A program made the translations under genes and the position numbers. The notes under the pieces are model-generated. The model searched no databases, was not told where the DNA came from, and saw only the letters and a program-made list of their open reading frames with translations. A DNA stretch of 64,000 nt from positions 1-64,000 of the forward strand of contig JBCBGF010000010.1 of NCBI GenBank assembly GCA_038526915.1, written 5' to 3'. Source of the DNA: JBCBGF01 sp038526915 (GTDB lineage Bacteria; Pseudomonadota; Alphaproteobacteria; Rhodobacterales; Rhodobacteraceae). Shown here piece after piece: positions 7,872-16,374 of this stretch. Position 1 is the first letter of the stretch, and each line of letters opens with the position of its first letter.

Positions 7872-8321
7872 GTGACATCGGATCAGCACAGAGAAAGCGA
7901 CGCCGACAGCCCCGTGCGGAAAAAGAAAAACCACAGCCTGATGACTGAGGTCGAGCTGGAGTTCATGACCGAACTCTGGGCCATCGGCCAAGGATCGGTG
8001 CGCGATGTGTTGGGCCGCCTGCCCGCAGATCGCAACCTGGCCTACACATCCGGCGCAACCATTCTGCGCATCTTGGAGGAGAAGGGGTTTGTCACCAGCC
8101 GCAAGGACGGGAAAACGCTGATCTACACGCCGCTTCTGGCCAAAGACCAATATCAAACCCGTTCGCTGCAAAACCTGTCCCGCACACTGTTTGACGATAC
8201 GCCCGCCACGCTGGTGGCGCGCCTTGTCGATGATGCGGGGCTGACAGATGCAGATCTCGAGGCCATTCGGGCGCTGGTGGAGAGGAGGCTCCAGGATGAC
8301 AGCGATGAAACCGGTTCTTGA
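7872..8321 (+). CDS. BlaI/MecI-family transcriptional repressor
   Basis: 149 residues. A winged-helix domain begins near residue 24 (T-E-V-E-L-E-F-M-T-E-L-W), followed by the V-R-D-V-L-G-R-L and Y-T-S-G-A-T-I-L-R-I-L-E-E-K-G-F segments typical of BlaI/MecI/CopY repressors. Such proteins bind as dimers to operators and are inactivated by a partner membrane protease. Start is a GTG; the residues before 24 are polar and variable, so an internal start is possible. It overlaps the downstream M56 peptidase gene by 26 bases. No beta-lactamase or copper gene is nearby, so the regulated target is unknown. Confidence 0.85.
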   Translation: MTSDQHRESDADSPVRKKKNHSLMTEVELEFMTELWAIGQGSVRDVLGRLPADRNLAYTSGATILRILEEKGFVTSRKDGKTLIYTPLLAKDQYQTRSLQNLSRTLFDDTPATLVARLVDDAGLTDADLEAIRALVERRLQDDSDETGS

Positions 8322-9396
8322 TATCGTCATAGATGCCAACGTTGTGTTTCTTGTGGCATTTGGGTTTTGGGGGCTGACGCACGCCGCACTTTCGCGAAGC
8401 TGGCTGCGCGCGGACTATGCCCTGCAACTGCGCCTTCTGCGCGCGGTGCTTCTGGTCGTCATCCTCAGCCCGCTGTTGTCGTTCCTCGCCGTCACCCTGA
8501 GCCAAAGCCTCTGGCCCAAGGCGCCAATCACCGTCAGCGACGTGGCCGTCGCCGCCTACTTGCGCGGGGAGATTGCGATGCCAGCGGTGCAGTTTGAGGA
8601 GCTTCTGAATACCCGCAACCGCTGGCTTGATATGGTGCTGAGCGGCCAGCTGCCGTGGCTCACTGCGCTGCTCGCGCTGCTAGTGATCGGATCGTTGGCC
8701 CTGCTGGTGCAGACCACGCGCACCATTTTGCATATCAACCGCATCGTCGCGCAGAGCTTTGTCTGGCGGCGCACGCGGTCTACTGACGTCCGCCTGTCCG
8801 ATACCGTCAGCGTCCCCTTCGCGGCGCGGGGTCTATTCCGTCGCCACGTCGTCCTGCCCTCACACTTGCTGACACAGCCGCATGACATGCGGATCGTCAT
8901 GGCGCATGAATTCGAACACCTCCGCCAAGGGGATGTTGAGTGGGAACTGGCGTTTGAGTTTCTGCGCCCCTTCCTCTACTGGAACCCGGTTTTCCTTCTG
9001 TGGAAACGGACGTTCGGACGCCTCCGCGAGCTCTGCTGTGACCGCGCGGTCTTGCAATCGGCCCGCATCACGCCCCGCGAATATGCGCAGTGCCTTCTGA
9101 CCTTCTGCCGTCGCGACCCCAGCGGACAGGCGGTGGCGCGTCTGAACGTGGCCTTCGTGCGCACCGGCACCCGCAGCGCGCGGTCAGCGCTCGAGGCCCG
9201 CGTTCTCGCCCTGCAGCACACCCATCAGATGCCCCGGCGACATGTTCTGTTTGGCGGTCTGGCGGTGATCCTGTCGCTGGCGATTGTCCTGACCGCCGCA
9301 TCGGTCCGCAACCCGGGCGACTGGAGCCAGGACCGACTGATGCTGTCGACGGTGGTGAACCTCGAACGGTTCCGGGCGCATGAGCGTGGGTTCTGA
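8296..9396 (+). CDS. M56-family (BlaR1-type) membrane metallopeptidase without sensor domain
   Basis: 366 residues. Transmembrane segments lie near 12-30, 48-68 and 120-138, with a last one near 310-330. The zinc protease motif is H204-E-F-E-H208 with a downstream R-E-L-C-C-D segment carrying the expected glutamate (E245). After the last helix only about 35 residues remain, so the penicillin-binding sensor of true BlaR1 is absent. ATG at 8296 follows GAGGAGG by 8 bases. It should cleave or trigger cleavage of the BlaI-like repressor encoded immediately upstream. The stimulus is unknown. Confidence 0.85.
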   Translation: MTAMKPVLDIVIDANVVFLVAFGFWGLTHAALSRSWLRADYALQLRLLRAVLLVVILSPLLSFLAVTLSQSLWPKAPITVSDVAVAAYLRGEIAMPAVQFEELLNTRNRWLDMVLSGQLPWLTALLALLVIGSLALLVQTTRTILHINRIVAQSFVWRRTRSTDVRLSDTVSVPFAARGLFRRHVVLPSHLLTQPHDMRIVMAHEFEHLRQGDVEWELAFEFLRPFLYWNPVFLLWKRTFGRLRELCCDRAVLQSARITPREYAQCLLTFCRRDPSGQAVARLNVAFVRTGTRSARSALEARVLALQHTHQMPRRHVLFGGLAVILSLAIVLTAASVRNPGDWSQDRLMLSTVVNLERFRAHERGF

Positions 9397-9517
9397 TACG
9401 CGGTGTAGTGCGCTGTTTTCCCAATCGATTGCGGCGTGCGGACTATACGCGCCCCGCACCGCCCGCTAGACAGAGGCACCGCCCCAGATCATGGCGGCGC
9501 AGTGTAAAGGACCGCCC

Positions 9518-10420
9518 ATGTCAGACCCTTACCAAACCGCCGTCATCGGCCTGGGGTCCATGGGCTATGGCATTGCGCAATCCTGTCTTCGGGCGGGCCA
9601 TGCCACCCTCGGCATCGACGTGGTCGCCGCACGTGAGGATCAGTTTCGCGCAGAGGGCGGTCTTGACGGTGGGCTGAGCGACCGCGCCGGCACCTTGGAC
9701 GCGGTGATCGTGGTTGTATTGAATGCAGCGCAAACAGAGGCGGTGCTATTCGGCGAGGACGGCGTTGTTCCCAAACTCCGCCCCGGTGCCGTCATTCTGG
9801 CCTGCGCCACAGTGCCCCCGGCCTTCGCGCGCGAGATGCAGGACCGCTGCGCCGCACATGACATCCTCTACCTTGATGCACCAATCTCCGGTGGGGCGGC
9901 AAAGGCGGCGACCGGCGATTTGTCTGTCATGGCCGCAGGCACGCCCGCGGCCTTCGACGCTGCCCGTCCCGCGCTTGAGGCCATGGCGGAAACCGTGTTC
10001 GAGCTGGGCGATACCGCCGGTGCCGGATCCGCGATGAAGGCGGTCAACCAGCTTCTCGCAGGCGTCCACATCGCGACCATGGCCGAAGCAATGACGTTCG
10101 GGATGACCCAAGGCATCGCGCCCGAAACCTTCGTCGACGTGATCTCAAAATGCGCGGGCACCAGTTGGATGCTGGAAAACCGCGCGCCCCACATCGTCGA
10201 TGGCGACTATACTCCGCGCAGTCAGGTCAACATCTGGCCCAAAGACCTCGGCATCGTACTCGACATCGCGCGGGCGTCGAACTTCAGCGCACCGATCACC
10301 GCCACGGCCTTGCAGCAATATCTAGCCGCGGCCGGCATGGGCCTTGGCCAGGAAGACGATGCAGCGGTGGCCAAGGTCTATGCGCGCAAAGCAGGGCTCA
10401 CTCTGCCGGGGTCGGATTGA
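9518..10420 (+). CDS. ltnD: L-threonate dehydrogenase (beta-hydroxyacid dehydrogenase family)
   Basis: 300 residues. The Rossmann motif I-G-L-G-S-M-G-Y-G sits at residues 10-18, the substrate-binding D-A-P-I-S-G-G near 125, and the catalytic lysine region G-S-A-M-K-A-V-N-Q near 170. Together with otnK, otnC and otnI this matches the L-threonate pathway, where LtnD oxidises L-threonate to 2-oxo-tetronate with NAD. The start at 9518 follows AAAGG by 7 bases. Without the neighbours it could have been called a tartronate semialdehyde reductase; the operon decides. Confidence 0.87.
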   Translation: MSDPYQTAVIGLGSMGYGIAQSCLRAGHATLGIDVVAAREDQFRAEGGLDGGLSDRAGTLDAVIVVVLNAAQTEAVLFGEDGVVPKLRPGAVILACATVPPAFAREMQDRCAAHDILYLDAPISGGAAKAATGDLSVMAAGTPAAFDAARPALEAMAETVFELGDTAGAGSAMKAVNQLLAGVHIATMAEAMTFGMTQGIAPETFVDVISKCAGTSWMLENRAPHIVDGDYTPRSQVNIWPKDLGIVLDIARASNFSAPITATALQQYLAAAGMGLGQEDDAAVAKVYARKAGLTLPGSD

Positions 10421-11658
10421 TGCGTCTGGGCTGCATTGGCGATGACTTCACCGGATCCAGCGATCTGGCCAACACACTGGCCAAAGGCGGAATGCGCACG
10501 GTGCAATATACCGGCGTGCCCGGCGGCCCGGCAGACGCAAGTGTTGATGCGGGCGTCATCGCGCTGAAATCTCGATCCATCCCCCCGGGCGAGGCCGTAG
10601 CCCAATCGCTCGCCGCGCTCGATTGGCTCAGGGCGCAGGGCTGCGAACAGATCTTCTTCAAGTACTGCTCCACCTTCGATTCAACGCCTGAGGGAAATAT
10701 CGGCCCCGTGGCCGACGCTCTGGCCGAGGCGCTGGACGCTATCAAAGTCATCGTCTGCCCCGCCTTCCCCGGCACAGGGCGGTCGCTCTATCAGGGGCAT
10801 CTCTTCGTCAATGACCGGCTGCTTAACCAATCTGGGATGGAAAACCACCCTCTCACCCCCATGACCGATGCCGACATCCGCCGCTGGCTGGCCCCGCAAA
10901 CCCGGCACTCGGTGGGCCACGTGCCCGCGCAGGTCGTCTTCGCCGGGGCTGACGCCATTGCCGCCGCACTGGAAGACCAGCACCAACAAGGCCATCGCCA
11001 CATCGTGGTCGATGCCATCCGCGACACCGACCTGATCGAGATCGGCAAGGGGGCGAAGGGCCTGCCCCTGATCACAGGTGGCTCTGGCGTGGCCCTCGGG
11101 CTTCCGGCCAACTTCGGTCTGTCACCTGGCCCCGTGGGCTGGACCGAGCAACCGGGCAAGGCTGTGATCCTGTCGGGCTCCTGTTCGACGGCGACCCGCG
11201 CACAGGTCGCCCGACACGCCGCCCACCACCCCGCGCGCGAGATTGTCGCCGCCGATGTGATCGAAGGGCGGCTGACCGCGGAAGACCTCGCCGACTGGCT
11301 CATCAACACCCCCGGCCTGCCCCTCGCCTACAGTTCCGCCGACCCCGCCATCGTGGCCCAGGTCCAAGACACCTATGGACGCGAGCATGCGGCCAACGCG
11401 CTCGAGTCCTTTTTCGCCGACGTGGCCCGGCGCGCGGTCTCTGGCGGCGCCACGCGTGTCATCACCGCCGGCGGCGAGACCTCGGGCGCGGTGGTTGAGG
11501 GGCTGGGTCTCGACACGCTAGAGATCGGCCCCGAGATCGACCCCGGCGTCCCCGCCCTGCGCGCGCGGCCCGACCTGGTCGTCGCGCTCAAATCGGGCAA
11601 CTTCGGTGCCGGGGACTTCTTTGAAAAGGCCGACCGCATCCTGGCAGGTGCCTCGTGA
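10420..11658 (+). CDS. otnK: 3-oxo-tetronate kinase
   Basis: 412 residues, DUF1537 four-carbon acid sugar kinase family. The N-terminal C-I-G-D-D-F-T-G-S-S-D motif, the K-Y-C-S-T-F-D-S-T-P-E-G-N-I-G substrate loop (about 80-95) and the C-terminal A-G-G-E-T-S-G nucleotide loop (near 350) are all present. It phosphorylates 3-oxo-tetronate at C4 with ATP. The ATG overlaps the ltnD stop (TGATG), so the pathway genes are coupled. Confidence 0.92.
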   Translation: MRLGCIGDDFTGSSDLANTLAKGGMRTVQYTGVPGGPADASVDAGVIALKSRSIPPGEAVAQSLAALDWLRAQGCEQIFFKYCSTFDSTPEGNIGPVADALAEALDAIKVIVCPAFPGTGRSLYQGHLFVNDRLLNQSGMENHPLTPMTDADIRRWLAPQTRHSVGHVPAQVVFAGADAIAAALEDQHQQGHRHIVVDAIRDTDLIEIGKGAKGLPLITGGSGVALGLPANFGLSPGPVGWTEQPGKAVILSGSCSTATRAQVARHAAHHPAREIVAADVIEGRLTAEDLADWLINTPGLPLAYSSADPAIVAQVQDTYGREHAANALESFFADVARRAVSGGATRVITAGGETSGAVVEGLGLDTLEIGPEIDPGVPALRARPDLVVALKSGNFGAGDFFEKADRILAGAS

Positions 11659-12299
11659 GTGACACCAAACTGCGCGAACAGCTTTGCACCCTGGCCAAGT
11701 CCCTCTTCGATCGTGGGCTGACCCATGGCAGCACCGGCAACATCTCGGCCCGCACCGAGGATGGCGGCCTTCTGGTCTCGCCCACCGGAACCAGCTTTGG
11801 CCGCCTCGACCCCGCGCGCCTCAGCCGGTTTGACGCCACCGGCACACTGATCTCCGGCGATCCGCCCACCAAGGAAATGCCCCTCCACAGCGCCTTCTAC
11901 GACACGCGCAGCACCGCCGGCGCTGTCGTCCACCTCCACAGTACGCATTCGGTCGCGCTCTCGATGCTGCCCGTGCCGGACCCTGACAATTTCCTGCCGC
12001 CGCTCACGCCTTACGCGATCATGCAATTAGGCAAGGTCACTCTCCTGCCCTTCTTCCTGCCCGGCGACCCGGGGATGGGCGATGCCGTCCGGGGCCTGGC
12101 AGGAAAGCGCAGCGCGGTGATGCTGGCCAATCACGGCCCGGTTGTTGCGGGCAAGGATGTCCAAGCCGCCTGCAACGCGATCGAGGAGTTGGAGGAGACC
12201 GCGAAACTCGCCCTCCTCTTGCGCGGCACCAATGCGCAAGGTCTGACATCGGATCAGGTCCAGTCGCTCGTCACCAAGTTCGATATCGCGTGGGACTGA
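11655..12299 (+). CDS. otnC: 3-oxo-tetronate 4-phosphate decarboxylase
   Basis: 214 residues, class II aldolase/adducin fold. The family motif G-S-T-G-N-I-S-A-R lies near 28-36, the zinc-site H-L-H-S-T-H-S near 95-101, and A-N-H-G-P-V near 156. It decarboxylates 3-oxo-tetronate 4-phosphate to dihydroxyacetone phosphate. GTG start overlaps the otnK stop by 4 bases. Confidence 0.9.
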   Translation: MSDTKLREQLCTLAKSLFDRGLTHGSTGNISARTEDGGLLVSPTGTSFGRLDPARLSRFDATGTLISGDPPTKEMPLHSAFYDTRSTAGAVVHLHSTHSVALSMLPVPDPDNFLPPLTPYAIMQLGKVTLLPFFLPGDPGMGDAVRGLAGKRSAVMLANHGPVVAGKDVQAACNAIEELEETAKLALLLRGTNAQGLTSDQVQSLVTKFDIAWD

Positions 12300-13069
12300 T
12301 GCCACAGTTCTCCGCCAATCTCGGGTTCCTCTGGACCGACCGCCCCCTACCCGATGCGATCCGTGATGCCAAAGCGGCGGGTTTCGCGGCGGTTGAATGC
12401 CACTGGCCCTATGACACCCCGCCCGACGCAGTGCGTGCGGCGCTTGCGGAGACGGGACTTCCCATGCTTGGCCTCAACACCCGGCGCGGTGATGTGGGGG
12501 CCGGGGACAACGGACTGGCCGCCCTACCTGGCCGCGAGTCTGAGGCGCGCGATGGGATTGATGAGGCCGTTGCCTATGCGCGGCAGATCTCAGCCGGCGC
12601 CGTGCATGTGATGGCGGGGTTTGCCGGTGGTGCAGAGGCCGAACGCACCTTCCTCGACAACTTGGCCTACGCCTGCAACGCGGCCGCGCCCCACGACATC
12701 ACAATCCTGATTGAGCCGCTGAACCGCCACGACGCACCGGGGTACTTCCTAAAGACGACCCACCAAGCCGCCCAGATCGTCGCGCAGATCAACGCCGCCA
12801 ACCTCGCCCTGATGTTCGACTGCTACCATGTCGGGCGCACCGAAGGGGATATTCTCACGCGCCTTGAGGCCCTCCTGCCGATCATCGGCCATATCCAGTT
12901 CGCCGCCGTCCCCGACCGCGGCCCGCCCGATCAGGGGGAGTTGTCTTATCCCGCGATCTTCGCCGGGATCGCGGCGCTGGGTTGGACGCGCCCGCTTGGT
13001 GCGGAATACAGACCGGGTGGAGATACCGACGCATCGCTCGGTTGGATGACCGACCTCTCGGCTGGTTAA
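12299..13069 (+). CDS. otnI: 2-oxo-tetronate isomerase (hydroxypyruvate isomerase-like)
   Basis: 256 residues, TIM-barrel of the xylose-isomerase-like superfamily. Conserved I-L-I-E-P-L-N-R-H-D near residues 140-149 (metal-binding glutamate) and the C-terminal G-A-E-Y-R-P-G segment match the Hyi/OtnI family. It converts 2-oxo-tetronate to 3-oxo-tetronate for OtnK. ATG at 12299 overlaps the otnC stop (TGATG). Last gene of a complete L-threonate operon; no dedicated transporter or regulator is adjacent. Confidence 0.88.
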   Translation: MPQFSANLGFLWTDRPLPDAIRDAKAAGFAAVECHWPYDTPPDAVRAALAETGLPMLGLNTRRGDVGAGDNGLAALPGRESEARDGIDEAVAYARQISAGAVHVMAGFAGGAEAERTFLDNLAYACNAAAPHDITILIEPLNRHDAPGYFLKTTHQAAQIVAQINAANLALMFDCYHVGRTEGDILTRLEALLPIIGHIQFAAVPDRGPPDQGELSYPAIFAGIAALGWTRPLGAEYRPGGDTDASLGWMTDLSAG

Positions 13070-13338
13070 TCCAGGGGCTCGCGTCCAAACCGATGCATCC
13101 CGGCAACGGGTTGACGCTGCGTCACCACGTATCCCCCCACAATCGTGCCACCATCAACGCGACTGTTTCCGACCCGACCACCAATCCCGCCACATTCGGA
13201 CGATCCAAGGCAGGCGCGGCAAAGTCTTACCTCTCATTAACCCTAATGCCGCGCCCGGTCCCGCCGCATTGCCCCGTCAGTTTGCCCCCATCGCCAGGGT
13301 TCGGCGATGTGTACCAGTTCACCAGAAAGGTGTTTGTT

Positions 13339-14307
13339 ATGTTTACGATTGTGTTGCGTGCGGTTGTGGTCAGTGCCCTTATGTTCAGCGGCGCCGGTCT
13401 GCAAACTGCGATGGCCCAAACCACCCCGCAAGCGGAACTGACCAAGGCAGAGAAGCTTCTGCAGTTCCGGATGGAGTTCTTTCCCGAAGACGTCCGCCGC
13501 CCCATGCGCGAAAAGCGTGAGAACCGCTGGGCCGAGCGAAAGACGCAAAAAGCCGCGAAATCCGCGCCGCAGGTCGCGCAGGAGGATAAATCGGACGCGG
13601 CAAAGCCCGCACCAAAGCAAACCGCCTTGGACAAGTTGGTCGCCCGGGCTGAAACCCTCGCAAAGCGTGCCAACAAACAGGCGGCCCGGGCCGAGAAAGC
13701 CGCGGCCAATGTCGCCAAGGCCAAAGCCCGCGCCGACAAGGCCGCCGAGAAAGCTGCGAAAGCGGCGGCAAACATCGCCAAAGCCGAAGCGCGCGCTGCC
13801 AAGGTTGCCGCCAACGCCGCGAAAGCCGCCGAACGCGCGGCGGAACGCGCCGCAAAGGCCGCAGAAACCGGTAAAGACGCCGATATCGCGCGGGCCGAAA
13901 AGGCAGCAAAGCAGGCCGCGAAGGTGAAGGCCAACGCCGAGAAGGCCGCGGCAAATGTCGCCAAGGCCGAGGCGCGCGCCGATAAGGCCGCCCAGCAAGC
14001 GGAAAAGGCCAAGGCGCAGATCGAGAAGTCTCAGGCTAATGCCGAGAAGGCGCAAAAGCGCGCTGACAACGTGGCGTCGAAAGCAGAACAAGCCGCTGAG
14101 AAGGCCGGGCTTAGTGCCCCAAGCGACGAGAGCGAAGAGAGTACTGCAGCCGCAGAGACATCGAGCGACGCTACGGAGCCCGAAGAGACAGGCGGTGCCG
14201 AAGCAAAGAGTGCGGATGATACCGACGCCGACGATGCCGATACGGCGGAAACGGCCGACGCAGAAGCCTCGCTTGATGATGAAGACGAGGACGAAGGCGA
14301 GAGCTGA
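13339..14307 (+). CDS. Exported Ala/Lys/Glu-rich coiled-coil repeat protein with acidic tail
   Basis: 322 residues. A signal peptide with cleavage after A-M-A (about residue 27) is followed by a basic linker. From about 90 to 260 comes a long Ala-Lys-Glu-Arg helix built on the phrase A-A-A-N-V/I-A-K-A-x-A-R-A. Two of these phrases are 21 residues apart (three heptads), as expected for a coiled coil. The last 60 residues are Ser/Thr/Ala/Asp/Glu-rich and end in an acidic run. AGAAAGG at 13324-13330 fixes the start. No enzyme motif. It may be a periplasmic or envelope-spanning structural protein; composition alone cannot give a function. Confidence 0.75.
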   Translation: MFTIVLRAVVVSALMFSGAGLQTAMAQTTPQAELTKAEKLLQFRMEFFPEDVRRPMREKRENRWAERKTQKAAKSAPQVAQEDKSDAAKPAPKQTALDKLVARAETLAKRANKQAARAEKAAANVAKAKARADKAAEKAAKAAANIAKAEARAAKVAANAAKAAERAAERAAKAAETGKDADIARAEKAAKQAAKVKANAEKAAANVAKAEARADKAAQQAEKAKAQIEKSQANAEKAQKRADNVASKAEQAAEKAGLSAPSDESEESTAAAETSSDATEPEETGGAEAKSADDTDADDADTAETADAEASLDDEDEDEGES

Positions 14308-14423
14308 CCGTCACCTCCCAAATGTGTGCAAGAGACGGGCGCGGACCCGCGGATCCCGCGCCCGCCGCCTTTTCGCAACGGCCACGTCTTCCAGTGGCAT
14401 CCATTGCCCGCTAGGGTCTCGCC

Positions 14424-14753
14424 ATGGCTGATCCCGTCTCCTCCATTCGCAACCTCGGCCCGGCCATGGAAAAAGCCTTCGCCGAGGTGGGGATCACCAG
14501 CGCCGATGCCCTGCGCGCGCTTGGCACCGACGCGGCCTATGCCCGTCTTTTGGCGAACGGCACACGCCCGCATTTCATCGGGTACTACGTGATCGAAATG
14601 GGCCTGCAGGGCCGCCCGTGGAATGACTGCAAAGGCAAAGAGAAAGAGGTGCTGAGGGCCCGCTTCGACGCCCTCGTGGCCCAGCATCACGACACCGATC
14701 TCAGCGCGCTGGAACAGATGCTCGACCAGATCGGCGTGGTGCCCAAGCGTTAA
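14424..14753 (+). CDS. TfoX/Sxy C-terminal domain protein
   Basis: 109 residues consisting almost only of the TfoX C-terminal domain: I-R-N-L-G-P-A-M-E-K-A-F near residues 8-19, then G-I-T-S-A-D-A-L-R-A-L-G. The N-terminal TfoX domain is absent. In gammaproteobacteria the full-length protein co-activates competence genes; the stand-alone C-terminal domain has no established role. Single gene between the Ala-rich protein and the outer-membrane protein. Confidence 0.8.
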   Translation: MADPVSSIRNLGPAMEKAFAEVGITSADALRALGTDAAYARLLANGTRPHFIGYYVIEMGLQGRPWNDCKGKEKEVLRARFDALVAQHHDTDLSALEQMLDQIGVVPKR

Positions 14754-14779
14754 CCGGTTTAGCGGTCGGCACTGGACCC

Positions 14780-14797
14780 ACCACTACATCTTGTGGT
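14780..14797. promoter_or_regulatory. Dyad resembling an NrdR box
   Basis: ACCACTACATCTTGTGGT is an interrupted palindrome close in form to the NrdR consensus (ACACWATATATWGTGT). It sits 27 bases after the TfoX-C gene and is followed by a T-run, so it could also be a short terminator stem. No ribonucleotide reductase gene is in the window. Confidence 0.35.
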
Positions 14798-14918
14798 TTT
14801 TCGCTTGCTGCGCGGCACGTCAATGCTAACTCTTTCGTTAATGAGTTGTTTCCGAAATTGCACCATTGTGTTTTTGCCATGCCGCCCCGTCGCACGCCTT
14901 ATCAGCCTGGCCCCTCGC

Positions 14919-14956
14919 TTGACAGGGGCGCGCCTGCTCCACTAGCGCTGTAGTGG
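14919..14956 (+). promoter_or_regulatory. Candidate promoter with overlapping operator for the outer-membrane protein
   Basis: TTGACA at 14919-14924 is followed 16-18 bases later by a weak -10. That -10 lies inside a perfect dyad CCACTAGCGCTGTAGTGG (14939-14956; 6-bp arms, 6-base centre). A palindrome over the -10 is what a repressor site would look like. The coding start is about 70 bases downstream. Confidence 0.45.
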
Positions 14957-15027
14957 CGCGGGGGCGATGTATAAGGACTGGGCAAGTGCCGGCCCGTGAC
15001 ACACAAGATCGCAGATTGATCGGCCTG

Positions 15028-15675
15028 ATGCGGCGTGCCTTGCCGCTCGTGGTGATGTGCGCCGGAACCCCGGTTGCAGCCGAAGAGGACGGGTTCTATT
15101 TCGGCGGCTTTCTTGGCGCAGGCGACAGCGTGACGGCCCGGACCGATTTTATCGATGGCGGCGATCCGGGCCGGATCGACTACGATCTCGACACGCCGCT
15201 TGCCGGTGGCTTTGTCGTGGGATGGCAGTCTTCCACTTCTTTGCGCAGCGAGTTGGAGTTTTCGCTCAGCGGGGCACAGGTGTCGGCCACCACGCTTGAT
15301 ACCGCAACGCTCGCCCCCACGATCGAGGCCTCTGACGGCGATGTCCAAGTGACCTATCTGATGGCCAACGGCTGGGTCGATGTGCCCCTCACCCGGGGGA
15401 TCAATCCCTATGTCGGCGGTGGCCTGGGCGTTGCGCATGTGTCGGGCGACGCAACGCGTGGTGGCGGGCCCCTTGTGCTGGGCTCCGATAGCGGCCTTGC
15501 CGCACAGGTGGGCGCCGGCCTGCGCTTTCCCACCGCAATCGGCGGCGCGATCGATATCGCCTACCGGTTCAAAACGGTGACCGGTGCGGACCTTGACCAG
15601 ACTGGTTCCTCGTTCACAACGGATGGAGAGTTTTCGTCCCATTCGCTCAACATCGGATACATCTTCAACTTCTGA
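15028..15675 (+). CDS. Outer-membrane beta-barrel protein
   Basis: 215 residues. Signal peptide (M-R-R, hydrophobic stretch, cleavage after V-A-A near residue 18), then alternating hydrophobic/polar strands with many Gly (F-Y-F-G-G-F-L-G-A-G; P-Y-V-G-G-G-L-G-V-A; A-A-Q-V-G-A-G-L-R-F). The protein ends in phenylalanine (G-Y-I-F-N-F), the usual C-terminal signal for insertion by the Bam machinery. Size fits an eight-stranded OmpA/OmpW-like barrel. No ligand can be inferred. Confidence 0.8.
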   Translation: MRRALPLVVMCAGTPVAAEEDGFYFGGFLGAGDSVTARTDFIDGGDPGRIDYDLDTPLAGGFVVGWQSSTSLRSELEFSLSGAQVSATTLDTATLAPTIEASDGDVQVTYLMANGWVDVPLTRGINPYVGGGLGVAHVSGDATRGGGPLVLGSDSGLAAQVGAGLRFPTAIGGAIDIAYRFKTVTGADLDQTGSSFTTDGEFSSHSLNIGYIFNF

Positions 15676-15911
15676 ACGTGCGAAACGCACTGTTTTCGGA
15701 CAGTCACCAAAAATTAGGGCAGTGTTCAGGAATGTGGCCGCGGCAGATGGGGGACTGCCGCGAAACCGTGCCAAGCCTGGCACCGCCGCGCCCACTTCCG
15801 GGCACATCTCTGTGATCCCCTCTGTGTAAGGCGGTGCATGCCACCGACGTCTGCTGCAGGCCCCGCCTTTGGTCCCACCCGTATGTATCGGGGCCGGAAA
15901 GGAATGACGTC

Positions 15912-16037
15912 ATGGAAAATGACACCACACACGTCCCTGCTGCCGAGGACGACACCGATCCACAGACCCGCCCGCCGCGCGAGCCCGGACCGGTGCAACC
16001 CGACGAGCATGAGTTTACGGATTGGGCGCTGATCTGA
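15912..16037 (+). CDS. Hypothetical small acidic/proline-rich protein
   Basis: 41 residues starting at an ATG preceded by GGAAAGGA with normal spacing. The product is acidic and rich in Asp, Pro and Thr, with no hydrophobic segment and a C-terminal E-F-T-D-W-A-L-I. Not recognised. Supported only by its ribosome binding site and open frame in an otherwise empty gap, so it may not be real. Confidence 0.35.
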   Translation: MENDTTHVPAAEDDTDPQTRPPREPGPVQPDEHEFTDWALI

Positions 16038-16090
16038 CCCTGGTCTGACCTGCGCGTAAGCGAGTAAAAACCGCCGCCAACCAGGCGGCG

Positions 16091-16363
16091 TCAGGCACGA
16101 AAGAGCTGGTCGCCCTGCTCGTCGATCACCTGTTTCGCCTTGGTGATCGCCGCCGCCTCGGCCGCATCGCGGCTTTCAAAGACATCGGCCCGAATGACCA
16201 TATGGGTCTTTACCTCGCCGTCGATATCCTTCTCAATCCGCGCTTGCAGGCGATACTGGCGCCCCTCGGGCATCGGGTCGGGGTGAATGGCAAAGCCCTG
16301 GTAGGTTTCGGGTTCCGTCTTGGCAGCCTCACCACCACCAAAGAGCTTTTTCAGAAACGACAT
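16091..16363 (-). CDS. hlyU: HlyU-family protein
   Basis: 90 residues. M-S-F-L-K-K-L-F-G-G-G start, Y-x-G-F-x-I near 21-26, R-I-E-K near 43-46, I-R-A-D near 57-60 and K-Q-V-I-D-E-Q-G near the end are the family's conserved positions. Vibrio HlyU activates haemolysin genes; the alphaproteobacterial homologues have no known target. It starts 11 bases after the upstream sulfotransferase gene and is probably the last gene of the dnaG-rpoD transcript. Confidence 0.85.
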   Translation of the reverse strand: MSFLKKLFGGGEAAKTEPETYQGFAIHPDPMPEGRQYRLQARIEKDIDGEVKTHMVIRADVFESRDAAEAAAITKAKQVIDEQGDQLFRA

Positions 16364-16374
16364 TACATTGCCTC

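Noticed and set aside
12982..13338. N-terminal extension of the Ala-rich protein
   Set aside because: The start at 13339 has a good ribosome binding site and begins a signal peptide; the upstream codons overlap otnI.
13243..14091. Long minus-strand frame opposite the Ala-rich protein
   Set aside because: It is the mirror of the Ala/Lys codon repeat and has no start signal; the plus frame has a signal peptide and ribosome binding site.
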